Shown here: piece after piece, positions 13,398 to 20,633 of the stretch
How the letters are laid out: each line of letters opens with the position of its first letter
Numbering within the stretch: the stretch's first letter is position 1
Origin: Candidatus Gastranaerophilales bacterium HUM_12
GTDB taxonomy: Bacteria > Cyanobacteriota > Vampirovibrionia > Gastranaerophilales > Gastranaerophilaceae
Assembly (NCBI GenBank): GCA_002102825.1
Contig: DABJ01000040.1
Location: 1-22,147 of the forward strand
Length of the DNA: 22,147 nucleotides
Direction: 5' to 3'
Notes under the pieces: generated by a model
Told to the model about the DNA's origin: nothing
The model's input: the letters and a program-made list of their open reading frames with translations, nothing else
The model's database searches: none
Position numbers and translations under genes: made by a program

Positions 13398-15494
13398 TTA
13401 TTCTGTGACATAAGATTCGCCAATTGTGTCAATTGCTTCAACCTTGATGTCCGTAATTAGTTCAGAATAAGAAATTACAACAATTGTTGGAATGTGTCTT
13501 TCAAGTAGTTGATACAACGGAAGACGAATTCTCGGAGAACACAATACTACCGGCTGTTTTCCGCAAGTTTGGTGTGCACGCATAAGAGTTGTTGCCGTTG
13601 TTTCAATAAGTTCTTGTACTTGAACTGGGTTAAGCAAGAACATTGTGCCTAACTCTGTTCTTTGACAACTATCGTCTAATGTTTTTTCCCATTCAGGAGA
13701 TAATGTTAAGGCATATAAAACTTTATCATCTTGAACATTCGACAAACAAATTTGACGCCCTAAAGCGGCTCTTAAACGTTCTGATAAAATATCCGGTTCT
13801 TTTGAAAATCTTGCATAATCACAAAGTCTTTCAAATACAAATATAATATCTTTTATTGAAACCTTTTCTCGTATTAAGTTAACAAAAATCTTTCTCAAAT
13901 CACTTGTAGAAATGATTGTAGGAACAAGGTCATTAACAAGTGTTGGATCTTGAGAACGAACAAGTTCCATAAGCTTAAGGACATCTGTTTTTGTCATAAC
14001 TTCATCTACGTGTTTTCTTACGCATTCTTGCAAGTGAGTAACAATAACATCTGTTGCATCAACTGCAGTAACAAGTCTTGCAGATTTTGCATCTTCCGGA
14101 GCTATCCAATATGCTTGAGTTTGATAAGTAGGGTCAATACCAATAATCGCATCTTCCGGAACTTCTTTTTTCATTGAATCCCATTGATCTGCAATTACCA
14201 TCAATTTTCCCGGATAAACATAACCTGTTGCAACAGTATTCCCACGAATTGAAATCATGTATTCATTCGCATCTAGAGCTGATGAGTCCATAATTCTTAT
14301 GTTTGGAAGGATATAACCCAATTCATCAGTCACCCTTTGACGTAAAGCAGCAATTTTTGCAAGCAATTGTCCTTCTTGGTCTGGGTCAGCAATTACAAGC
14401 AGGTTTGAACCAACTTGCAAACTCAAAATGTCAACCCCTAAACGTTCATACATTCTGTTGGGGTTAACCAAATCTTGCATATTCTGACGAACATTTTCCA
14501 ATTGCCCCAATTGAGATTGTACATCTGCATTTATAAGAACCTGGAAGCCCGCAACAAATAATGCAACCGCAAAGATAAAGAATGGCCACCAAGGTAAACC
14601 AGTCCAGTGTCCGGTAAATGAAAGTAAGAGCAAGAATCCAGATGCAAAAAATAGTGCATAAGGCTTACTTGTAATCTGTGCGGTTACATCAGAACCTAAT
14701 GATGGACTTGAAGCAGAAGCACGAGTCATAAAGATACCTGCGGCAATTGACATCAAAAGTGACGGAACCTGAGATGCCAAACCATCACCGATTGTTAATA
14801 CTGTATATTTTGAAACAGCATCACCGATTGCCATTTGGTTCATAATACAACCAACACACAAACCACCAACAATGTTAATAATTACGATAATAATACCTGC
14901 GATTGTATCCCCTTTTACGAACTTCATCGCACCGTCCATAGAACCCATCAAATTTGATTCTCGAGATAAATCTTCACGTTTTTTGGTCGCTTCTTCCGGC
15001 GATATCAAGCCAGCATTGAAGTCCGCATCAATTGTCATTTGTTTACCAGGCATTGCATCTAAGGCAAAACGCGCTGAAACTTCGGCAATACGTTCGGCAC
15101 CTTTTGTAATTACCATGAACTGCACAACCGTAATAATCAAGAAGATTACACCACCAACAATCATGTTACCACCGGTTACGAATGTCCCGAATGCGTGAAT
15201 TACTTCTCCTGCTTCACCTTTTGCCAAAATCAAACGAGTTGAAGCGATGGACAGAACCAATCTGAACATTGTACCAATCAAAATGATTGACGGAAATGAA
15301 GATAATTCCAATGTTTTTTGTACATACAAGGCAAACATCAAAAGAACAATACCAAGCGTGATATTCAAACAAATACAAATATTGATTACCCAATTTGGAA
15401 GTTCAACAAGTAAGATAATCAAAAGAAACAGTACGAAGACTGCCATAAATATTTCACTTAATGGATTGTTATTATTTCCCTCCGGTGCTGCCAT
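13398..15494 (-). CDS. flhA: Flagellar biosynthesis protein FlhA
   Basis: This 698-residue FHIPEP family protein is the export gate of the flagellar type III secretion system. The N-terminal half (about 1-325) holds seven to eight membrane helices. The FHIPEP signature region (SARFALDAMPGKQMTIDADFN) with its conserved acidic and basic residues is near 145-165. The soluble C-terminal half (about 345-698) forms the cytoplasmic ring that binds chaperone-substrate complexes. SctV homologues of virulence systems look alike, but the fliE/fliF/fliH context makes the flagellar role clear. The ATG overlaps the fliH stop in a TAATG junction. fliI, usually near, does not lie between fliH and flhA. Confidence 0.96.
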   Translation of the reverse strand: MAAPEGNNNNPLSEIFMAVFVLFLLIILLVELPNWVINICICLNITLGIVLLMFALYVQKTLELSSFPSIILIGTMFRLVLSIASTRLILAKGEAGEVIHAFGTFVTGGNMIVGGVIFLIITVVQFMVITKGAERIAEVSARFALDAMPGKQMTIDADFNAGLISPEEATKKREDLSRESNLMGSMDGAMKFVKGDTIAGIIIVIINIVGGLCVGCIMNQMAIGDAVSKYTVLTIGDGLASQVPSLLMSIAAGIFMTRASASSPSLGSDVTAQITSKPYALFFASGFLLLLSFTGHWTGLPWWPFFIFAVALFVAGFQVLINADVQSQLGQLENVRQNMQDLVNPNRMYERLGVDILSLQVGSNLLVIADPDQEGQLLAKIAALRQRVTDELGYILPNIRIMDSSALDANEYMISIRGNTVATGYVYPGKLMVIADQWDSMKKEVPEDAIIGIDPTYQTQAYWIAPEDAKSARLVTAVDATDVIVTHLQECVRKHVDEVMTKTDVLKLMELVRSQDPTLVNDLVPTIISTSDLRKIFVNLIREKVSIKDIIFVFERLCDYARFSKEPDILSERLRAALGRQICLSNVQDDKVLYALTLSPEWEKTLDDSCQRTELGTMFLLNPVQVQELIETTATTLMRAHQTCGKQPVVLCSPRIRLPLYQLLERHIPTIVVISYSELITDIKVEAIDTIGESYVTE

Positions 15495-16204
15495 TAAACT
15501 TCTTTCAATACCTCACTAATTATTGCCAATTGGGTTTCAATTGTTGCATCAATAACCCCGTTAGTCGTAGTAATCATACAACCACCCTCCATAACAGTTT
15601 CATCGGGTATAATGATTACTTTCGCTTCAAGTCCTGCTGTTGACATTGCCTCGGGTATTTCTTGTTTAAGCATTGCCACTTGTACAGGGTTTACCTTTAG
15701 TATAATTTTTGTTTCTTCTTTTGACAAACCTTTTAAAATATCTTTGATGTTATTCAAAAGAATTTCCGGGTTTTCAGTCATTTCTTTTTTAATGATTTTC
15801 TTAGCAATATCAAGACTTATTTCTAAGATATCAGGCGCTATACTATCATAAACCTCTTGTTTAGCATTAAAGAATTCACCTATTGCTTCTTTTACTCGCT
15901 CAATATCTTCTTTTGCCTCACTCAAACCCTCTTGATAGCCCTCTTTTGCTGCAGCTTCACGAATAGAATTCGCTTCTTCTTTAGCTCGAGAAATAAGGTT
16001 TCTGTCATCAATCCTTCTGAAACCTCTTCTTCTATCCCCTCTTCTTCGCTCTTGACGTTGCTTGAAGTCAATATTATCCAAGTCAAACAGGTCGATATCT
16101 TTTTCTTCTTCTCCAGAATTAGACACGACTTCTTGGTTAACTTCGTTTGGAACTTTTTGTTCCGCCCCCTCCTGAGCTATTTTTCTATTTTTCTTTATAA
16201 TCAT
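15494..16204 (-). CDS. fliH: Flagellar assembly protein FliH
   Basis: The 236-residue protein has a long polar, acidic N-terminal part (1-60) followed by a very Arg-rich patch (RQERRRGDRRRGFRR, about 50-64). A helical stretch (AKEEANSIREAAAKEGYQEGLSEA, about 74-97) gives the alanine/glycine-spaced repeat typical of FliH. The C-terminal domain (about 115-236) is V-ATPase subunit E-like (DILEISLDIAKKIIKKEM and GGCMITTTNGVIDATIETQL). FliH binds and restrains the export ATPase FliI and tethers it to the switch and FlhA. The ATG follows the fliG-like stop by 12 bases and has no clear ribosome site, so coupling is likely. It ends in a one-base overlap with flhA. Confidence 0.9.
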   Translation of the reverse strand: MIIKKNRKIAQEGAEQKVPNEVNQEVVSNSGEEEKDIDLFDLDNIDFKQRQERRRGDRRRGFRRIDDRNLISRAKEEANSIREAAAKEGYQEGLSEAKEDIERVKEAIGEFFNAKQEVYDSIAPDILEISLDIAKKIIKKEMTENPEILLNNIKDILKGLSKEETKIILKVNPVQVAMLKQEIPEAMSTAGLEAKVIIIPDETVMEGGCMITTTNGVIDATIETQLAIISEVLKEV

Positions 16205-16216
16205 GATTTAACAGTA

Positions 16217-17239
16217 TTATACACCATTCTGAAGATGTGAGGCAACAATGCTTGCAACCTTTGGAGGCATTTTATCGTAGTATTCTCCCTCTAAAGCATT
16301 GAATACAAGGCGTTTAACCCCCATTCGTTCAGGTGCTAATATTGTATCTAATTGTGTAGATGTATATTTAGATGCAAAATGTTTAATTTTGTTAACAACT
16401 TTTACCGGAGTTAAATCTGTAGATTTTGGCAAATTCATTTTGATTTCTTGAAGACATCTCAATGCGTTTTGAGCACCCACTCTTTCTGGCAAATCCGGTA
16501 ACTTCATAAATTTAATTACAGATTCCGCATCTTCCGGCTCAAATTGATTTAAAATTGTTTGAACTCTATCTTGATTCATTTTTTTGAACAACATTGCAAC
16601 GGTTGCAAGTTTCAAAACTTTTGAATCTACTTTAGGGAAATCAATTGTTTCAGCAGTTGCATTTGCAGGAATATTGCCACCAACCGGAACTGGTTGAGCA
16701 TTACCGTCTTGTTGAACTGCTTGTTGTTGAGCGGCTTGGGCTTGCATTTCTTGAGCCATTTTATCCATATTTGATTGAGTTGCCGCAAACTCCATTAATC
16801 CCTCATCAATTGCACCTTTATTTTTTAATTCGGTAATCGCTTCTAAATAACTCTTTTTTACATGGTGTTCTATTAGTTCAAGAATTTTATCATTTGGAAG
16901 ACCTTGAGAAAAAGTTTGCTTTGCAATTTCAAAGATTGTGTATGCAATTTTCTGCATAACACCGTCCCAATATTGTTGAGGAATTCCTGAACGAATAATA
17001 TCTACTGATTTATGGAAAGACCATTCTGCAATAATTTGAGTAATGGTTATTGCTTGATCTTCGTTAAAATTAAGATTTGGGTCCTCTGCTAAGGCTTTAC
17101 CTGATAGCAAAGAGAAATTACCTAATGTATTTATGACATATTGTTTTTGCGCATCTGTAAAATCTTGAGGCACAAGGTCTTTTGCTTGTGCTGCTAAGTT
17201 TTGTGCAAAGGTTTCGTAATCAAAATTCTTTGTTGCCAT
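16217..17239 (-). CDS. Divergent FliG-position protein (possible flagellar switch component)
   Basis: The gene sits exactly where fliG is expected, coupled to fliF by a TAATG overlap and followed by fliH. Its 340 residues form two helical parts: 1-155, and about 203-340. They are joined by a Gln/Ala-rich linker (MAQEMQAQAAQQQAVQQ, 161-177, then Pro/Gly). The second part has ARM-like helix pairs (RVQTILNQFEPEDAESVIKF) that recall the FliG middle domain. I cannot see the EHPQ motif or the charged torque helix (FxFEDxxxxDDR-like) of typical FliG. It could be a strongly diverged FliG, a scaffold that replaces part of it, or a lineage-specific partner of FliF. The ribosome site AAGGG lies in the end of fliF. 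Position supports a rotor role more than sequence does. Confidence 0.6.
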   Translation of the reverse strand: MATKNFDYETFAQNLAAQAKDLVPQDFTDAQKQYVINTLGNFSLLSGKALAEDPNLNFNEDQAITITQIIAEWSFHKSVDIIRSGIPQQYWDGVMQKIAYTIFEIAKQTFSQGLPNDKILELIEHHVKKSYLEAITELKNKGAIDEGLMEFAATQSNMDKMAQEMQAQAAQQQAVQQDGNAQPVPVGGNIPANATAETIDFPKVDSKVLKLATVAMLFKKMNQDRVQTILNQFEPEDAESVIKFMKLPDLPERVGAQNALRCLQEIKMNLPKSTDLTPVKVVNKIKHFASKYTSTQLDTILAPERMGVKRLVFNALEGEYYDKMPPKVASIVASHLQNGV

Positions 17240-18918
17240 TATTCATTCCCTTTAGTAGAACCTTCCTCAATCCAACTCTTGATGTTATCTGCCGCATCTT
17301 CTGTAATATCATTAGATAAACTGTCAAGAGAATCTATTAGAAGATTTTCATCAAATTGAGGTAGCGGAGCTTGACGATTTTGTTGGTTCATCAAATCTTG
17401 AGCTAATTCAGACTGACGTTGCGTCAATTGACTTGCTCTTGAATTGATATCATTCAATTGTCTTTCTTGCTCTAGAGCTTTTTGTCGAAGTGCCTCAACC
17501 TCAACTTCATTTTCTTCTCTAATTTGTTTAACTTTTGAAGAGATAGCTTTGAATATAATAATCAAACCCAGACCTGATAAAATCAATGCTAACCACCATG
17601 GATTACCTGATTCGTCAACCTTTGGTAGATTTTGAGGTTTATCAGGAGTTAAATATGGATCATTGGAATTAGTAAACGCAATCGAAACATTATCAGCAGT
17701 AACTTTCGGACTTGCAGATCTTGCAATTAAATCTTTCAATTCTTCAATTGTTGTATCACTCGGAAGATTATTTCTATCCAAGGTTACAGCAATTGAAATA
17801 TCTTCAATAACCCCAGGTTTGATATATTCATTTGTTTGGGTTTTCGTTACCCCATATTGAGTTTCTGTTGCTTGACGAGAATAACTTCTGTTTTGGCTTG
17901 AATCTGTTCCGCCTGTCGGAAGTCCATTTGGTAAATACGTACTAACAGCATTCACTCCTCGGCTTTGGTCTTGTGTTTTATCACCTAAACCTTCTGAAAA
18001 AGACTGTTCTGATACAGAAGCTTTTTTGTTAGGGTCGTATTCAATTGAGAATTTTTCAACCGGCGCTTGTCTTAAAAATGTACTAACAGTTGCAACATAA
18101 TTTCCCGGTCCAACCAATCGATCTAACTGTTTGGAAATTTTTTGTTGCATATATTTATCATTTTCCTCCAGTTTTTGGAGCATTTCATCTTCGGCATTCA
18201 TCACACTGTGGTAAACATTACCATTAGTATCAGTAATTGCAATGTTTTCTGCAGTCAAACCGGTAACACTACCTAACAACAAATTTGTAATTGCCTTAAC
18301 TTTCATTTGGTCAAGTTTTTCACCGTTAGGAATTACAATTTGAACAGTAGCAGTTTTAGGTTTTTGTTCTTCAAACATTGAACTTGATTCAGGAATAGAA
18401 ATAAATACCGTAGCATTTTGAATAGGTTTAATTTGTTTGATAAGTCTTGCAAGTTCTCCATTCATTGCTCTTGCAAGTCTAATTCTTTTATCTTCCTTAG
18501 TAGATGTAAAATCACCTTTATCAAAGATTTCAAGACCTACATTTTGGTCAACTAAACCACTCTGAACAATTGCAATAAGGGCATTATCCCTATCTGTAAC
18601 TGTACATTTTTTAGAAAGAGTAGAACAACCCTTAGCATTCAAATACAATCTTGATTTTGTACCGTCTAAGGCTCTTTCTGCCGTAATACCTTGTTTTGCA
18701 AGTAATGCTTGAATTTCTAAAGCTTTACCTAAATTATCTGTTGTTAATAAGTCAACATTGGTTTTTAATGGTTCTTCACCAACCGTATTTTTTTCATTCC
18801 CATTGTTATTGCCAGTCGCAATTGCAATAGATATGATTATAACGGCAACAACTAATACCGCTCCGCCAATTATACCGTATAATAAAGGTTTATTTTCTAA
18901 TATCTTGCTAAAATCCAT
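17239..18918 (-). CDS. fliF: Flagellar MS-ring protein FliF
   Basis: This is the 559-residue MS-ring subunit. A first membrane helix lies at about 13-35. A periplasmic part follows with ring-building motifs (LDGTKSRLYLNAKG; RARxMNGELARLI-like at 147-160; ATVFISIPESS at 169-179; TVQIVIPNGEKL; AITNLLLGSVTGL). A long Ser/Gln-rich beta-collar insert covers about 285-365, and a second membrane helix covers 441-459. The cytoplasmic tail has a heptad-like charged stretch (463-513) and ends in ADNIKSWIEEG, which resembles the C-terminal FliG-binding motif of FliF. Two extra Cys (98 and 105) lie in the first ring domain. Its start has GGGACGG upstream. fliE lies 56 bp before it. Confidence 0.94.
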   Translation of the reverse strand: MDFSKILENKPLLYGIIGGAVLVVAVIIISIAIATGNNNGNEKNTVGEEPLKTNVDLLTTDNLGKALEIQALLAKQGITAERALDGTKSRLYLNAKGCSTLSKKCTVTDRDNALIAIVQSGLVDQNVGLEIFDKGDFTSTKEDKRIRLARAMNGELARLIKQIKPIQNATVFISIPESSSMFEEQKPKTATVQIVIPNGEKLDQMKVKAITNLLLGSVTGLTAENIAITDTNGNVYHSVMNAEDEMLQKLEENDKYMQQKISKQLDRLVGPGNYVATVSTFLRQAPVEKFSIEYDPNKKASVSEQSFSEGLGDKTQDQSRGVNAVSTYLPNGLPTGGTDSSQNRSYSRQATETQYGVTKTQTNEYIKPGVIEDISIAVTLDRNNLPSDTTIEELKDLIARSASPKVTADNVSIAFTNSNDPYLTPDKPQNLPKVDESGNPWWLALILSGLGLIIIFKAISSKVKQIREENEVEVEALRQKALEQERQLNDINSRASQLTQRQSELAQDLMNQQNRQAPLPQFDENLLIDSLDSLSNDITEDAADNIKSWIEEGSTKGNE

Positions 18919-18974
18919 TTCCGTCCCACTGTCTGATATTTGTTAATATTAAGTTTTAAAAGTTTTGAAAGGTT

Positions 18975-19316
18975 TTATACTGAAATTTGCATTACTCTAT
19001 CATAAGCATTGATTACTTTACCTGTAATTTGAGTAGCAATATTAACGCTGATTTCAGACTTTGCCATTGCTGTCATAACGTCATGGATATCAACATTTTT
19101 ATTGCCGGACATAACATCTTTTAATAAATTATCAGGAGCATTAATTTCTGAGTTTAAGTTTTCCACAAGTCCGGAAAAAACTTGTTTAAAGTCTTGTGTT
19201 TCTGGTTTTTCAACTCTATCCATTCTAACACTTGGCATTTTTGAGCCAATACCGGAATCGAATTTTGTATGTTGTATTCTTTGAGCTAAATCATATTGTG
19301 GAAAATTACTATACAT
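18975..19316 (-). CDS. fliE: Flagellar hook-basal body complex protein FliE
   Basis: FliE joins the MS ring to the proximal rod and is one of the first exported proteins. The 113-residue length is normal. The C-terminal family pattern is clear: KNVDIHDVMTAMAKSEIS, then VNIATQITGKVINAYDRVMQISV. The N-terminal third is polar and poorly conserved, as usual. GAGAGG lies eight to nine bases before the ATG. It is the first gene of the minus-strand flagellar block here: the next gene upstream (the acyltransferase) is divergent. So flgB and flgC, which often precede fliE, must be elsewhere. Confidence 0.93.
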   Translation of the reverse strand: MYSNFPQYDLAQRIQHTKFDSGIGSKMPSVRMDRVEKPETQDFKQVFSGLVENLNSEINAPDNLLKDVMSGNKNVDIHDVMTAMAKSEISVNIATQITGKVINAYDRVMQISV

Positions 19317-19336
19317 AAATACTACCTCTCTACTTT

Positions 19337-19366
19337 ATATTACCTTATTTTGCCCCAATTGTTCAA
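19337..19366 (-). promoter_or_regulatory. Tentative promoter of the flagellar operon
   Basis: On the minus strand TTGAAC (19366-19361) and TAATAT (19342-19337) are 18 bases apart. The start would be near 19330, at the edge of the GAGAGG ribosome site, which is uncomfortably close. No sigma28- or sigma54-type element was recognised. The rest of the 210-bp gap between fliE and the acyltransferase is almost pure A/T. It has one plus-strand TATAAT (19396-19401) without a good -35. Confidence 0.25.
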
Positions 19367-19526
19367 CTTTTATACAAAAAATCAATCAAAAGGAGTATAA
19401 TATAACCTATTATTGGATTTTAACTACTTCATATTTAATAATATTTTTTATTATTTCAACTATTAATTTTATTTTTTATTTAAAATATTCATAGATAAAT
19501 TTTCATGGACAAAATGGAGATGGGAT

Positions 19527-20633
19527 ATGGATAAAGTATTTTCAAAAGAAATTGATTTATTAAAAGCTTTAGCAATAATGCTTGTAGTTTCAGGACATTT
19601 GGAATTTTCAATATTTGGAATGTTCCCCCCTTATTCGTTTCAATTGTCGTTATTCTTCTTTATATCCGGAATGCTTTTTAAAGATAAATATTTAGATAAT
19701 GTAACAGAATATTTTACAAGAAGAATCAAATCTCTACTTGTTCCATATTTTGCTTATGAAGTTGTTTATCTACTTATAACACTTGCATTAGTACCGGTTG
19801 TTGGAGAATTTTTAGGCGACCAAATTTCGTTAAAAAACTTTTTCATAACTCCATTTTTGAATGGTCATCAATTGCTTTTATGTGCACCACTATGGTTTGT
19901 ACCACAATTGTTTATGACATTAATCGTATTTTTGTTTTTAATGCGACATTTGAGAGTTTTTAATAACAAATACGTTGAGCTTGGAATATTTACAATTCTT
20001 GGTGTTGCAGCAATTCCGTTTTGGAAATTTTTACCTCAACATACCCCGTTAGCTCTTGTTTTTATGCGAACAATGTTTTCATTATTCTTTGTATATTTAG
20101 GACACTTCTATGTAAAATATATCAAAGATAACCACGATATTTTTACTCCAAAATGGCTCGGAATAGTCATTTTGATACAATCCGTTTTGTGGCTGTTTAA
20201 CAGAGATTTTGACCCGGTGCATGGCATCGGTTTGAGCTTTGTTTTAGTGTGGGGCAGATTTGACCAACAAATCATCGTACCTGTTTTAACCTCAATAACC
20301 GGTATTTGGATTTCATTGCTTGCGGTTAAATTATTATATCCATACCTAAAAGACGTTAAACTATTACAACAAATGGGAAAAGTAACATTTCACATCATGG
20401 CAAATCACTTGTTATTGATGTATTTGATAACTTTAGTTCTATTCAAAATAACAGGGACCCCTTTAACAGAAAAAGGAGATAAAATTTATTCAATATTTAA
20501 TCCTGTACAAACAACGTATCTATATTTTGTTGTAGTAATGCTTGTGACAACTTATTTAGGAGTATTTCAACAATTTGTATGGAAAAAATTTACTACGGCA
20601 ATTTCAACCAAACTTCAGCATAAGGATACATAA
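19527..20633 (+). CDS. Acyltransferase family 3 membrane protein
   Basis: The 368-residue protein has about ten hydrophobic helices. It opens with the family pattern KEIDLLKALAIMLVVSGH (His24), followed by FFFISGMLF (about 43-51) and RRIKSLLVPY (65-74). Such proteins O-acetylate surface sugars, peptidoglycan or small molecules, carrying the acyl group across the membrane. The substrate here is unknown, though a surface-glycan role is common. The start has GGAG seven bases upstream. Its last 41 bases overlap the 3' end of the convergent GH13 gene. The gene is divergent from the flagellar operon. Confidence 0.88.
   Translation: MDKVFSKEIDLLKALAIMLVVSGHLEFSIFGMFPPYSFQLSLFFFISGMLFKDKYLDNVTEYFTRRIKSLLVPYFAYEVVYLLITLALVPVVGEFLGDQISLKNFFITPFLNGHQLLLCAPLWFVPQLFMTLIVFLFLMRHLRVFNNKYVELGIFTILGVAAIPFWKFLPQHTPLALVFMRTMFSLFFVYLGHFYVKYIKDNHDIFTPKWLGIVILIQSVLWLFNRDFDPVHGIGLSFVLVWGRFDQQIIVPVLTSITGIWISLLAVKLLYPYLKDVKLLQQMGKVTFHIMANHLLLMYLITLVLFKITGTPLTEKGDKIYSIFNPVQTTYLYFVVVMLVTTYLGVFQQFVWKKFTTAISTKLQHKDT

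Noticed and set aside
14872..15198. Plus-strand open frame of 108 codons inside flhA
   Set aside because: It is a shadow of the conserved FlhA membrane region, with no ribosome site and a composition set by the opposite strand.
13398..19316. Virulence type III secretion system
   Set aside because: FliE, FliF with two membrane helices and a beta-collar insert, and FliH identify the block as flagellar.
19505..19534. A 9-codon reading frame (MDKMEMGYG) overlapping the acyltransferase start
   Set aside because: It has no ribosome site of its own, and its ATGs arise from the purine-rich Shine-Dalgarno area. It is too short to call a leader peptide.
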